Shown here: piece after piece, positions 1 through 13,894 of the stretch
How positions within the stretch are numbered: the stretch's first letter is position 1
How the letters are laid out: every line of letters begins with the position of its first letter
NCBI RefSeq assembly: GCF_040115645.1
Contig: NC_089542.1
Span: 310,001 to 374,000 of the forward strand
Reading direction: 5' to 3'
Origin: Euwallacea fornicatus
Lineage: Eukaryota; Arthropoda; Insecta; Coleoptera; Curculionidae
DNA length: 64,000 nucleotides
Made by a program: the position numbers and the translations under genes
Notes under the pieces: generated by a model
What the model saw: the letters and a program-made list of their open reading frames with translations, nothing else
Databases searched by the model: none
What the model was told of the DNA's origin: nothing

Positions 1-3000
1 CCTTTTACAGACGTAATTCAACATCAAATGCCTGATATCCAGTCCTCATTGTTCTAAGATAATAAATCACATATTCGTCATCAACATTTCAATGTGAATA
101 ACAACACGAGGGAATAATGCATAAGCGGCAAACGTTCACGTTTTGTTAGATGTCTCGTGTCGCCCTCGGCGTTTTGATCATAATTTTTAATTAAGTCTAG
201 AGTTTTGTTTTTTCGAACTGATATTGCGGCTTTAACCGAGAAAACCTTCCTTATATCTCCGAGATAATTAATTATCTTCCATCTTCAGGCGACGGAGGAC
301 TGAGGATCTACATAACCGTAGTGGTAGTCCACTTCGAACGAGGAAATAATACGCATACGCGAAGAGGAATTTCTTTTGATTGTGTGGAGAAATTAATTTT
401 GGGAGGAAATCGAGCGTGATGCTTAGGGCCCGTTTGCCGACTTACGTATAACGTTATTCGGAAGGTGCCCGTGAAGGGCTTCACCCGCGGTGCCCACACA
501 CGTGTTAAACGTGCATTGTATTAGACGTCCACGCTTACGTCAGGATTACACGGTAATGCAGTTCTAAGATTGAGCGAATGTTCGAGAAAACTAAGGTGGA
601 GAACGCAAACGAAATGCACACGGGAAAAGTGAAAAATGAGGAAATAGTAGAGCGCCGCTAGATGGCCCCGCCGTTGCTCGTCCGCATGCCATAGGTGCGC
701 CACATATCAGAGTATACACATGCAAATTCGTTACTTGACTCATGCGATAGAAGACTTTTTCGAGAAGTACAAAGAGCAACGCGGATCGAGCAATTCCTAA
801 CGACGTCAAGTCGGGAGAGCACTGAGCGACGTCCGAGGAGCCACCGCCGGGGGCCGATGCACGTTAGAAGACTTCTCCGCCACTCCCAACTTCATTCATC
901 TTCGAAATCTTCATTTTCCCTCCACTTCGCACACGGTCGGAAGACACGATCGAAGTGTTCCAGTAAATTTCCAAGCGAAGCGAGATCTCCGGATCTCTCG
1001 GATATGCCCAACGTGCGGTAGTGCGATGGTGTCGCGATGGATGGTAACTCCGGCGCGCACCTAGCTACATACTGTCGCACCGCGCTGCTATTGATTATCT
1101 CCACGCGGGCACCCCCTGGACGAGGGGTGAACGTCAAAAAATTTATGGAAAAAAGGGCGGGAGGATGCGTCGAAGCGGCCGGAGGCCATTTTCAACATTT
1201 GATGTGGACAAGTGATAAATTCTCAATAACATTAGTCTCGTCATTGATCGCCGATTAAAAAAACATTTCTATTGCCAGAACGTTCACCATGTCTGTTAAT
1301 CTGAATTTCGGTGTTCGCGCAGTCGTGCATCGGGCACAGAGGACTTTTTTTTTTTTTTAATTTAAAAATATTTTCGATCCGGCAGTTCGATTTCGAAATT
1401 AACAAACGTCAAAGGCGAGGCGACGGGGGCGACCCCCTGCGCGCGACGCCGCTGACTCAAACCTGCGATCGCCGACGCAAAGACGCTTTCTCGCGCGGAA
1501 TTTCTCAATTTTGGCGCGAGAACATCGCAAAAAAAAAAAACCACCCACAACTTGTACCGTCCCCCCTGCGAGGGTCGCTGGTCTCTTCGGGGGAGCAATA
1601 TTTGGGGTGCGTCCGCGCGAACTCATTTCATTGTTTTAACCTCCGGAGTCGCTCCTAAAAGTGTTTCGACGTTGCTACCCGGCGCAGCACCGGCGAAAAA
1701 TATTGGGGCCACCGGGGGCCCTCTGGAATGCGAGCAGTCCCTGCGAGGCGCAGCGTTTGACCCGCCGACGCGCCAATTTGGACCAACGTTCGCTCTGTAT
1801 GCGCACATAGTCCTCGCGCGATAGATAAAGTTGAGCTTTCGACGGGCATCTCCTCGACGACGAGAAACGGCCCCATTTTTAATTATTAATATTCAGTATT
1901 GGAAACAAATTTGGGCCGAATTTCCCCCTTATCGGCCTTTTTAATTTGTATCAAACCCATAACTAAGTGGGCAGGGCGGGTTCTCATGATTTGGGTGACC
2001 CATAAACGAACCAGATAACGGATCTACGGGGGACCTTGGCGAAATCCCAGGAACCGCAAGGATTCGAAGCAGAGTTTTATGGTTAAATATTTTCTAATTA
2101 TTTTATTGTCAGGGTTCATTAGTGCTTCGTGGTCGTATTTAGGTCGATGGGTGACGGCATGACGTGAGGGACAATACGTTCTTAATTGAATTACCCGTCT
2201 GTGTACGAACGGGCCTCGGTCAAAGTTAAAACTAGTGAAGACCTCTTAAGTAGCTTTCGAAAAATACGGTTTTACCGTTAACCGTCGAAGCTTATTTCAG
2301 GCGTCTCTCAAAGTACAAAAGACCGTAAAATATTTATTTCATATAATTACAACGTGAGTATGAAAGGTGAGTCTTATTATGTTTTTATAGTTTCTCACAC
2401 GAATGACATCTAAAGATGGATGTACCTGGACTTCCGGTAAATAGCCTTGGTCACAGTCGGTGCTCCTGAACATTAATTTCAACAAAAAGACAACAAAAAA
2501 GATCATCAAGCGTGTATATCATTTTCTGACCTCTGCTGATGCCGCTTTCCACATGGAGGTTTAATCTCTTTTCGGAAGGGTAATTAACTTCACGGGGGCC
2601 CAAATCGAATAAAACAAAACCCCGCAATAAATGTGTTAATTAGAACATATTCACTAACAACGATTTGTTAACATCTCGGGGAACACAATGCAAATGGGCC
2701 GATTATGATTAAATGGCGTTAGTCGGGTCGGGAAACGGGAAGCGGCAATGGGCACGGAGGGACAGTTGGGTTATGAGGGTTGCCAAAAATGTCAATTCAC
2801 TCTAATACCTAATAATAGCAAATGGGCTATGGTTGACCCTTGTCAAACAAGCCACGCGAGGAATACGGGTATTTTAACGTTCTTCGAGCACCGGAAGAAT
2901 GCTTTTTATATTCTGCTTAATAAAGTGGAAACGACAGACTGAGTACGAAATGTTGCGGTATAACGGGGGCTTTTACTTTGAAAGCCTTTCTGAAATATTT

Positions 3001-3441
3001 TTACACTCCGAGGAAATTAAAGTTTAGCTTTGCGGGGCTGCATTACGCGTTGAGTGCGGGGAGAGTCTTCGGGAACGTATAATTTCACGTTTTGATCAAT
3101 TTTAAGCTCTCTTTAAACCGAAAACCAACTTGATCTAGCCCGGGCCCCGTGTCATCACTCGGCGGGCGCTGACGCGTCCGATTTCAATTTGGCGAATTTT
3201 TTCGGCCCTTCTCTCGGTTTAAATCGAAACAGTCTTTAAATTTTCAATTAAACGGTTCCTCAAGTTTAGCGTTTTCTCAATTGACGAAAAAAGACGTGCG
3301 GACCTTGCACCCGGCGGAAAAGGTCGCGGGTCTCACTTGCCGGTTTCGAGAAATTTTCGAAAATTCCCGATTTCGGACCCCACTCGGTTAATGTGTCGGC
3401 GAATGTCCGCTTCGCCTGAAATTTCAGTCGCTTTCAGCGGA

Positions 3442-3533
3442 TTTTTTTTCTTTTTTTTTTCTTTTTTTCTTTTTTTTTATTTTTTCTTTTTTTTTTTCTT
3501 TCTTTTTTTTCTTTTTTTTTTTTATGTAAACTC
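3442..3533 (+). repeat. Pyrimidine tract, T-rich with interspersed C
   Basis: About 90 bases of almost pure T with scattered C and one A. A low-complexity tract; the Phe-rich frame over it is an artefact. Confidence 0.95.
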
Positions 3534-6500
3534 CACATTCAGTTTCGAAAGCGACTTATTCCAAGGCGCATTTTCAAAAAAAAACTGTCCTACATCCATC
3601 CGAAAGGCGGCAACTTCTTCGTCGTCAGGAGTGCCGGAGGGAACCAAAAACCGCAACGTTAAGGGGAGCTGTTCTTCGAACGCGGATTAACATGGGAAGT
3701 TTTGTAGACGCCACGGCAACCCACGGAGGGGTCCAAAATTCAAGGAAAAACTCGGTGTGTTCGGTTTACTTGTTATTCAATGATAATTGGGTTTTTCTAA
3801 AAAGCCATTTAAAATGGAACAAGAGATTAATTAGTGCCAAAATTTTGATATGAATTTTGGGGACACGATAGTTTCCTCCGGGGCTTGGCTATCTCAGCGC
3901 CTTTTAGTTGGAAGTTTCGCCTTGCCGAAAGTTGGATTTTCTTTCGCGAAACACTCCGTGTATCATTGCGTATATCATTTCCGATCACACTTTCCCGCAG
4001 GTCCCTCACCAAGACTCAATTGAGTCTCCACGACAACTTCGAAACATTCAATAACGATTTTCCCTACACATTAAAAATTACAGCCAATTTAGGGATATCT
4101 CCCTCCCTTTTTTAATTATCGTGATCGGTAATTGCCCTCATTCCTATAAATTAAACACGAAAAATAAAATCGAGAATTTATGACAGATAAATAAAAGATT
4201 TTAGCTCGATCAATGGTGTCTTCAATTGCTTTTTATTTAATTTTCATTTTCTCTAGGATTCGGTCAATTAACTGGAAAAGCGCGTTCACTCCAGTTCCAG
4301 AACCAATTTGGTTCGACACCTACCTTTGAAGGTGATGAGTCACCCTCGCACGGCGTTTTCACGAACGTGAACGCGTCCAACGTGGTTCTTGACGAGCCGA
4401 CACGTCGGCTCGATGGTTTAGGAATCGGGGGAACCCTCGATGAGCAGCCTGACAGGAAGTGCGATGCGATGGCCTTCGGGGAAGTCGTGGTACCAAGTGG
4501 TACCAAGGGGCACTAAGTGGCACTAAGGGGGATGCCGGAACAAAGCTCCCCCTCGTAATCCGGAAGTTAGTCGACTCCTTTGGGAGGAGGACAGTGGAGT
4601 CTCAAATACCACCGACTTGCCGCATCGTGTATTTTTCCAGTTTCGTTCAGCTCTGCATTTCCGACATTTAGAGGAGAGAAAAGCCGCTTTTCGGAACGTC
4701 CGGGCCACGGGGTTTTGGGGAGCCCTAACTCTTCAGGTGGCGCCACTTGGGAGCCGTCTTCTCTAAATTTGGTTCGACTCTCCGGCGCACTTTCAAAGAT
4801 TTTGAGCCCGGGTTGAGCTCGTTGCCTGAAGGACTGCAGCCTGGGGAGCAAGGCGGGGGATTGCCCAAAAATGATTTTTTCAAAATTGTTCGACCACCGG
4901 GGCGTGGTCTTCGACTCGCAAGTTGTGTTCCATCCGCTCAGATGGAGTTCACAAATCTCTGACGATGTATCGTGCGTTTTTGTTCATTAGAAATTCATCT
5001 TCAACCGTGGGGCGAAACTGGTTAAATTTTCAGACGCGTTTTGTTGGAAACTTCGCACCCACCAATTAGGTAAGTCGTGCCGTTTCCCATCGGCCACGTA
5101 TGACGCAAGGAACCTTACCTCAGCGAACCGTTCTGATAAGCTCAAGTATATCTCCGATTGGGTCATGTTGTGTGGGACAGTTTATATAGATTCATTACTC
5201 CTAGATTGCGGATCGAAACTAAGTAAGAAAACAATCAATCCGCCAATTCCGGGAAGGTCTCCAATCGCACTGTGCGGTCAATTTCTGATAGGTTACGTTC
5301 GAAATTTCAGTCCGACGAAGTAGCGCGCGTAAGTAATAACTTACCCACTTACATCGTCCGTAACGTTACGTACGTGGCTCCTACGTACGGGGGAAACGAC
5401 GAAAATTCCTAACTAGCCTCGGCGGGCTCAAACGAAGCGAAAACCGCGGTTAGGTAAAAACGTATTACAAACACATCCAGTGGACAATCCCTGCAATTTA
5501 GATCGCAGAGAGATATCCCCAAACCTTCGACGTAATATCTCAAAATCTATAAGAGCTGTGAGAATTGCATCCGCGTCCCGCATCTGTATCTCGAAAACGC
5601 ATCAATCGGCGAATTCTCGTGCGACTTATGCAACTTATTAGGACACGGGACATTCTTTTCGTGGCGTTCACTTTGGGAGGTTCAAAATTGACGAGATCGG
5701 AGGTGGAGATTGAAATTCCTGCGTTATTGTTTAAATTACGGCCTGCGGATATGAATTTCGAGTATTCCATACAATAAAGAAGCGGACACTTATGTCACAT
5801 ACTGTATATCGTATTGTTTGATTCACGTTACACTGATTGCACACAACTTTATTACTCACAATGCGCTGCCTTCTCAAGTGTAAAAACATTTGAACGGCTA
5901 TTTTACGTACCTAAAGTTTCATGATTCGACCAGTCTCTCGGTTATTATTGCGTAATATTTTTATATTTATTTTTTTTTGCAATTGTCCTCACCGTGGGGT
6001 TTTTGTAGTAGAACTGACATGGGAATAAAACCGGATCCTTGAAAACAGCATAATGGAGAATTATAAAATATGTCGTCATTTCCTCCTTCATGAAAAAACC
6101 TTATTGTCGTTCTACCATCCTGTGGAAAACATGAAATGATTCGTCGGAGTTTATAAATAATAATGAAACGACATAGTTTGGTGAGCACTGGTTACGTAAG
6201 GACTTTCAATGGCCCGCGCCCCGCGGACCGTCGTCACAGTCGATGACGCGGATCCTCAATTGCTCCGTGGTGAACCGTGGAAAACCGTAGAAAAATGATC
6301 CCTTCTGCGGGCAATTAAACGGCCATCGAAATGTGTGTCTCTTTGAATATTAAATGAATTATTGACAGCAGCAGAAACAGCTTTTCACGATGATTTCTAA
6401 TTGTCGGTAATTATTTCTAATGATCGCAATTACGGTTGAACTGTGGATAGTAAAAAGTGTAACAACATAGTTTAGGTTAGGAAAAGTCAAAGTACGTCAT

Positions 6501-6611
6501 TTTGTAACCGCGACGGTAATTACGACACATGTTAATTAAACGTACTCGTCAGTTGGCTAACAAGTCTGGAGTAAAAAGCCCAATTAAAATTATTATACGG
6601 AGTGTGCCAGA

Positions 6612-6848
6612 ATGACGGTTTTTAAGTGTCCCTATGCATTCCGCCCGTCGATGATGTCTGAATCTCGCGCGCAATCGTCCCTCTCGCTCCGGGAGGAGCT
6701 GACCCGCGTGGAGGCCCTGGAAGAGATTTCCGGCAAGCTCCTCCGCCAAATGCCCATCTCTAAACGATCGCCCTCGTCCGAAACGCCGGAGTCCCCTGTA
6801 TCAGGTGCGATAACTCCACTCGGAAAAACATCTGTCGATTCGTGCTGA
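6612..6848 (+). CDS. Unassigned open frame with coding-like base use
   Basis: Not recognised. This plus-strand frame starts at ATG 6612 and has 78 codons to a TGA. From about 6650 to 6800 third positions are strongly G/C (for example CGG GAG GAG CTG ACC CGC GTG GAG), unlike the flanks. The peptide is a charged helix-like stretch (LREELTRVEALEEISGKLLR) followed by a Ser/Pro tail (KRSPSSETPESP). A possible splice donor, CAG|GTGCGA, lies at about 6804, so this could be an exon of a gene nested in the Dll intron. It could equally be a chance frame in a GC-rich patch. Confidence 0.25.
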   Translation: MTVFKCPYAFRPSMMSESRAQSSLSLREELTRVEALEEISGKLLRQMPISKRSPSSETPESPVSGAITPLGKTSVDSC

Positions 6849-7959
6849 CCTGGCGGTCACCGCGAAAAAACCGAATTTCAGCGACAGCTCCGGAGGACGT
6901 AGCTCAACTCAGACGAACGTCCGCCTCCTCACGTTGATCTGAAGGTCATGATCCTCACCGCAAAAAAAGAAAAAAAAAACGAATCTGGATGACGCCTCCG
7001 GAGGAGGTAACTCGGCTCAGGAAGACACCTGGTGGCTCGTGGGGCAGATTTGGTTTGATCCTCGGAGGCCCTAAAAACTGATCCTCGCGTGCGGACAACC
7101 AGATCGCCTTCGGGCCGCTAATTCTGGTTGATCTGCCAACGTGCTCTGGACAGAAAACAAACAGTACTTCGACCACGACCTCTCCGCGAACAGGTGAACC
7201 GTTCCGAAGTCCCACGAACGGCGATTCCCTCACATCGAAATGACGAAATTCTGCTACATGGTGAGAATCGAATCGCCGCCCCAGGGCCAATTGAGGGTGC
7301 GCATGGCAGAAGTTCGGTTTAGGTCTGAAAGCGTCGAAACGCGCGCGTGTGCGGTCGTCGAAGAGATACATCGACGAACCAACGAAATCCAGGTCGTTTT
7401 CAACTTCGTCCAGGGCTTTCGTCACAGTTGGGTCTGCAGCACTTCAGACCGAAGCACTATAAGTGGCGAACTCTGGTGAGTCATGCCGCAACTGTCAGCG
7501 GAGATGAGCGAACGCCGTGGAAATGATCTGTATGTCACGTTTGAGGACCAAAGCCCCGACGCGAAGCAAAAAAAGTTTTTATGCGCGCGAGTGAGAACAG
7601 ATTCGTTCATAAGAATCGGGGGTCGCGGTTGGATCATTTGGATACTCGAAGGGCGTATCGTCGACGAAATTTCCAGAGATTCGACTCATTGGCAAGTTCG
7701 TCGAGGTTATTCAAAATTACTTGGTCGCGTCGGGCCGTGTTCGGTAAAAATGACAGAACGACTGACGCATTTGAAATAAATGACGGTGACAATTGACGAC
7801 TTTGACGTTCCTAGTCGAACAGCGTCATTTACGAATTGTGGAATATACGAAGTTTCCCAGTAATTCGGGGGGTTAATTAAATATTGGCCTTGATGGGGAA
7901 GTTTAGCGTCATGCAGCTCGCTTAGGTTAACTAGTTAGTTCGACCAACTTGGCTCGGAT

Positions 7960-8700
7960 GGGAACAAACGGGCGCTCAAAAAGGTATTCGTACGGCCGAA
8001 AAGAAACCTGCGAACCGCAATTTTCGACTGATTCCGTTCAAATTTTGTATGATGAAAAATCAAACTTAAACTCGGTTTACGTGTCCGCACAACTTTTAAA
8101 AATTAACTTTCCGGAGTAGTTTTCAAGGTCCTAGAAAAACTCCGTTTTGGAAACTTAAGCGGCGGAATTTTTTCGGTAATGTAAAAGGGATTTTTCTTCG
8201 TATATCCTGAAAATTTGATCAAAATGTGGAACCGCAAATGAGGGAGTTGCAGCTTCTCGAAATCGTCAAAAATGTCTGAATTTCATCATTTTGCTTGAAA
8301 ACCGTCGCTGGTTGGCGACTTTAAAAGGCTGCAACTTTTAAAGTCGCCAACCAGCGACGGTTTTCAAGCAAAATGATGAAATTCAGACATTTTTGACGAT
8401 TTCGAGAAGCTGCAACTCCCTCATTTGCGGTTCGACTTTGATGAAATTTTCAGGATATACGAAGAGAAATCCCCTCTACGACATTGTTAAAGCCGCAAAA
8501 AGTTTCCAAAACGGAGTTTGTTTTTTTTTTAAGACCCCCGAAAGCGCCCGAAAAATGGAATTTTCAAAAGCTGCTCGAACACGTAAACCGAGCTTGATTT
8601 TTCGTTGTACAAAATTTGAAAAAAAACAGTCGAAAATTACGGTTTACGTAATTGTATTTCGAGCTATACGAATGGTTTCGTGAGTGACTGTATGTCCTGG
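7960..8700. repeat. Long inverted repeat (~365 bp arms, 9-nt centre)
   Basis: The two arms are reverse complements around 8327-8335. The inner 98 bp (8229-8326 against 8336-8433) look identical and in register. Beyond them, pairing continues with increasing mismatches: 8180-8228 with 8434-8482, the region around 8040-8060 with 8600-8620, and 8010-8030 with 8630-8650. It fades near 7960 and 8700. This could be a foldback-type element or a hairpin-RNA locus. It has no coding capacity that I recognise. Confidence 0.9.
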
Positions 8701-11700
8701 CTCGGGTGTTCATCTAAAGGAAAAGCAGCACTTAATTCCAGCCTTATAGCTACTGTGCTTTTAGCACTGCGTTTGTATGTCACGAATGTCATGATTAAGG
8801 TAGATTATAAGGTCGTCTCGAAAGAATTGGACGTTATCATTTTTATTGACTTAATTGATCCTTCCTTTTTAAAATCGTATTTGGTACACTCATTTGTGCA
8901 CCGTCAATGATATTTTCGTGTACAGTCTCTTAAAGAATTCGATGCATCAGATCACGTGTTGGACGTGTAATTATAACTGGTCGAATTTATTAGGGAAGGG
9001 AGGTCTCTACCCTCTATGGCACGTTATTTACTGCGGGATGGGCCGACAAGGGTGACTATCGTGGCAACGCGTTGTGCTAATTATAGGGAACTGAAAACCT
9101 TTGACATTTGACCTAATCCACTAACGAGCTAGCGCGGGGTGTTTCGTTACTCCCGCCGATTTTTACTCAGCTCACAAGGGAGGAGCAGCTCTAATAGATT
9201 TTTGCTGCCACTCCGCAACGCTATCACGATTGTTACGTCTTAAGATCATCGCCACTTAATTAACCATCAGTAATTTAAAGTCGAGCGATGTCGAATCTGG
9301 TCGTCGCGCGGGCCAAACAAGCCATAGGTGAGAGCTGCCATGTAAGTTTCTATAGCCTTTTCTTTCGATAAGCAGGTATAAAGTTCTTGGGTGGCTTTCG
9401 AGGCTCAGGATTAGACTGAAGAATAATAGGACCATAATTGACTTTTCTCGAGAAACACGCACTTCAGTTTTGTAAAGAAGAAACTTCGAGGAGGAAAATA
9501 AACGATTAGCAATCTCTCATGTAAGGTGCCAAAATGGCAATTAAAACTCCGTTTTAAACCTGCAAAGAAAGCACAATATACACACAAACTAGGAGTATTT
9601 TCGAGCGGGTTTTTGCCTGTTATAAATCGATGTACGGTATACATGTCCAATGGGCGTTCCTGACTTATTCTTTTCTTTCCGACCTCGTGAGGTTATGCAA
9701 GCCTTATGGGCGGCGAAGTACAGTCCGCCACAAAATTACGTACAGTTCGGAGAAAAAGTCGAGTGATCGTTTTAGGGCGCGTTGTGCCAGTCAAAACTGC
9801 ACTATTCCGAAGGAGATTCAAGTCTACGAAATCGCCGTTAGTTCCTCAGGCTAACGCTAAATTTGAATGATAAACGGGTGTTGCACGATGGCGAGGGGGA
9901 TATTTCGGTCTTCTTTTTGGTTTCTCAAAGTATACACCGAGAGTTTGATGCATATTTATTCCCCTAGCGGGTTGGAGGAGTTTCCTGCGCTGCGAAGGAA
10001 AAACGAAAATGGGGTAATTTGCGAGGAGAGCCACGAATCGCATTAAATAGTTTTTCATTGGAAGACAGATTATTCGTCAAATAATTCACCTCCAGAATCG
10101 AGAACGGTCCAGGTTAATGATGACGAGTTTGACCGTATCAGAGACGTTTTAGTCCTTAAGCCTCTACTGAGTAATTACACGTAAATACGCAATCATCATC
10201 GCTCACATCGTGGCGCTACGCAAGACACAGTGGTGCATTCGGAGCGTTTTGACTCTGCACTACACCTCTACCCGCAGAATCTCCATCCACACAACCTCGA
10301 CTACACCTTACATCGATGAATTTCAAGGCATCACCTTCGGTAGAAAGATTTGAACATAAGCACCGTTAAAACGCAGTGGTGGATCTTATCTATTTTAACT
10401 GAGAGAAATTCCCAAAGATTAGGACTTGATAGTGAGCGGGCGCCTATTTGTGACGTGAGCCGCCCACCCTTTTCCACAGGCGTGGAAAGCCTTCATTCAG
10501 TGACGACGGGGTGGAGTTTGGACTTCACTAAAATTCGCAAAATTCCTCGTTCCTCGCCATGAACATGGTACGTCAATGGGTTTTAACGTAATGGCACTTG
10601 CGAGGCCGACCGACCCTCGGTATCAAAGCACAGAGGAGTGGAGGGTGGTTTTTCTAAAAAAGAAAATAAAACGGAGCAGATTTGAAAACTGCCTCGATCC
10701 CGTAGCTACGAAGGTGGTGCGACGACGTACCACCCGACCCGTGCTTCGATCCCGATTCCCGTACCATCCCGACTTCGATCAACTCGTTGACGCCGATTTA
10801 CGAATTGTACGAAATCGTTCCGTTTTCTATTGAAGTAAGATGAATTTTTATTCCTTCCGATCATTTTGAACCGTTTGAAAGCCTCTCGTCTGCATGCAAC
10901 TACCAACCCAACAGATTTCTCGTGTGTGGGTTGTCCCCCTATGAAAAGAGGCCCTATGGACAATCTATAAATTATACCGCAGCTTTAACCTATAATTAAA
11001 TACCAAAAATTTAACTTTTTTACGTGATTTATATTCATGATATTCAATAAGATAAGCGAGCCCTGAGACGCATGTTCGGTAAGCCATATACCCGACGGTG
11101 GCTACATCTCGGTCTCGGAAAAAAAAACTCCTATATAACTCTTTGCTGTTATATAGTGTATTATATGGTACCCCCTCAACGGATTTTTCGATATTAATTC
11201 AGCCATGAATATGGAATAATGCAAAAGAGCCAGTAGCCCGCATATGTTTATGCGCAACAATGTATCTGGTTGTTGCTAATAAATGTTCTATCACTAAAGG
11301 ACCACTTGGAGTTATGGATCAAATAGGTAACTTTGTGTGTAAATAAGCTGCTGAAGATACAAGCAGTATATTATTCATAATTGCTAATACATATTATCTC
11401 TGAGAAATTATGTGAATGGCCGTTGGTATGGGACATTTACAACTCGCGCTGACAGGACATGCCCTTTGTCTTGTGTCTTCTTAACCAACTCCTTGAGCTA
11501 ACTGCGAGCACGACGTCTTCTTTCTTCTAGAAGATCATTTCATTTTCTTCCTAATAAAAGCCCGCCTTTCGAACGGAGTATAAGCTCATCAGCTCCTCAC
11601 CGGAGATGCCCGATCAGGATCAGGTCGGATCTCCGCTTTCCCACTGGCTCAACGTGCGTCCTCCTGAGGACGCGCCTTCCATTGAATTGGACAACCAACA

Positions 11701-13894
11701 TCCCCGGCACTTCGTAATTTCAGACACGTATAAACGAACTTCTTCTGCGGCTTCCGTCACTTCTCGACTAAATCCTTCATTTGGTCCGCAGGTTAAGTCT
11801 CGGTTTCTCTGGTGAATCGTTCTTCTTCGCGCAATCTTCATTTGAAATGCAAATACGTTTCTGTTCCTCTGGCAGTTCATAATTTCACGTGCATAATCCA
11901 ACTTCGCTACCTTCACTTCTCGGCTCTCTACCTGGAGCATAAACCGACGTTTATCTGATGAGTGAATTCGCATTCGTCAAAGAGGAGGTCTCCGAAGTGG
12001 AAAGCGATTCTGCCGGATTCGCGAATCCGTAATCGTCGATCACAAATCAACCCTTCGCGATTTCGTTCCTACGTTGACCTAATTCGAATTCTTTCAAAGA
12101 GAGTTCTTCGTTTGGTCTAGAGAGCGAATTTTCCTCCTCCTTCTGTGCCTTCCATCTCAGTTCAACTAAACTCTTGGCTTTGACCGAAGCACTGATCCGA
12201 TTCTCTGACCGCTCCATCCACATTCCTCGGAACAGATAAACGAGTCATTGTTAGAAAATCACGTGTTACTCAACAGGTCAGAGTAACCTCAAGGAAAGCC
12301 TCAATTGCTTCGAAACCTAGGAGAAAATCGAAATTTCTGAGTAATCTGCATCCGGCCTATCGTGCAAAAAAGAATCTGAACCGAGTTTTACGAGAAATTT
12401 GAATAAACCCAGGATGAGTTCGAGTTTCTGAGCAATCGGGACCCGACGTAACCCCTAAGATTGAATTGGACGACAGAAATTTGGATTTCTGATGAGCCAT
12501 TCGGACTGCTGAGGGGAGTTTTCGGGAGCAGGAGAAGCTTTCATTTTTGAGCACACCGAAGGGTGGAGGGACAATTCACGGGCCTCGAGCAGCTCACCGA
12601 GGTGATCTGAGGCAAAGTTGCTTCTATGTTGCTCGCCGTGACCGTGAGGGCGACTTGAAGTGACACGACAATTTTCCATGGACGGGCCCCGTCGCACCTT
12701 GTGGGGACCATGTAAACGTCGAAGTAACGCGGATCAACGTGAGGTAAAAGGTTCCTCGGCTCTTGCAAAAGAGCCTTCCTGCGCCACCAGACCACCGCTG
12801 AAATTTTACCAGAAGTTGCGGATCATTTTACGGCTTTTAAGACGTTGCTTTTCAATCCCGGCATCATCCACATGGGCGTCAGATCTGCCGACCTATAATA
12901 TCCTTTCTTGCCGTCTTTGTTTATTTAAAGTGACCGATAACGAAACGGATAGAGAAGACGGTTGTTTGCGACCATTCCGTCGCACTCAGTTGCGGCCAAT
13001 ACATCCGTCCTCCTTCAACGCGTGGGCGAACGGAGATGGCGGGCTGCATGTCAAAAAAGTAATTTACATATTTTTTTATTTTGCAATTACCACCAAACAT
13101 CTCTGCAATTACGCGTAATTTGGTTTACATAGAAGTCGTATTGGTGTAGGTCTTAAACGAGATGTTTTAATTTGTTTTAAATGCGGCAAGGAGTAGTGCC
13201 ATTAAACAATGTTAATCTGCCATGAGCTCCGGAGTGAGCGTTACGGAAAAAGTATCTTAAAAAAGAGTACCAAGTCAAGTGTGCGCGGTAACGCGCCGCA
13301 CAGTGATTAATATGTCACGTACGAATATCGACTACTGGAAAATTGCATACAGTGCTTGAGAAAAATTACAAACAAATATCATAAACTCTATATTCGGCAC
13401 TTAATAATTATAATTATTGGAATTTAGCCTTTCAGTCTTTAGCAACGTATAATTTTATGGTGGAATACATCAGATTGAAATCGCATCTGACCAAGGCGAA
13501 CTTTCAAAGTCTCAGCGACCGCCAGTGAAGCTGGTCGACTGTCGTAAACTTGATTTGCTGTAATTAAAAAGACATAAAAGTACTTTGTTTTTTAGGTATG
13601 ATCGAGAAGGTTATAAAACTTGTTTGTCGGTATTTTTAACATCCCGCCAAAGCAGATTTATAGTGCAAACTTTAGTTCCAGCGTCATATCAAACACGGTG
13701 CAACAACGCAAGTTTTACCCCCGGCACCAACTTAAAGTGTTCGCGTCAACTGTTAGCCAAGTGAATGGTCAAGTTTTTATCACTAATTTATATAAACATG
13801 CTACTGACTCGGCGGAGAAACGAGGATTTATCCCCTTGTTCAAATAAAGCTTGCAGTTCTTCGCTAGAAGTCACATTCTTCTTCGGAATAATGT

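Noticed and set aside
3337..3690. Phe-rich 117-codon frame
   Set aside because: Created by the pyrimidine tract at 3442-3533.
4264..4506. Possible Dll helix-3 exon (PNWFWNW peptide)
   Set aside because: Superficial WF similarity only; not WFQN and not followed by a basic RRSKYKK stretch.
6955..7425. 156-codon minus-strand frame
   Set aside because: No ATG-led conserved content, ends in a low-complexity Phe run from poly-A, no family resemblance; probably a chance frame in GC-rich DNA.
12660..13118. 152-codon plus-strand frame
   Set aside because: Starts at a non-conserved codon, overlaps equally long antisense frames, and no domain is visible.
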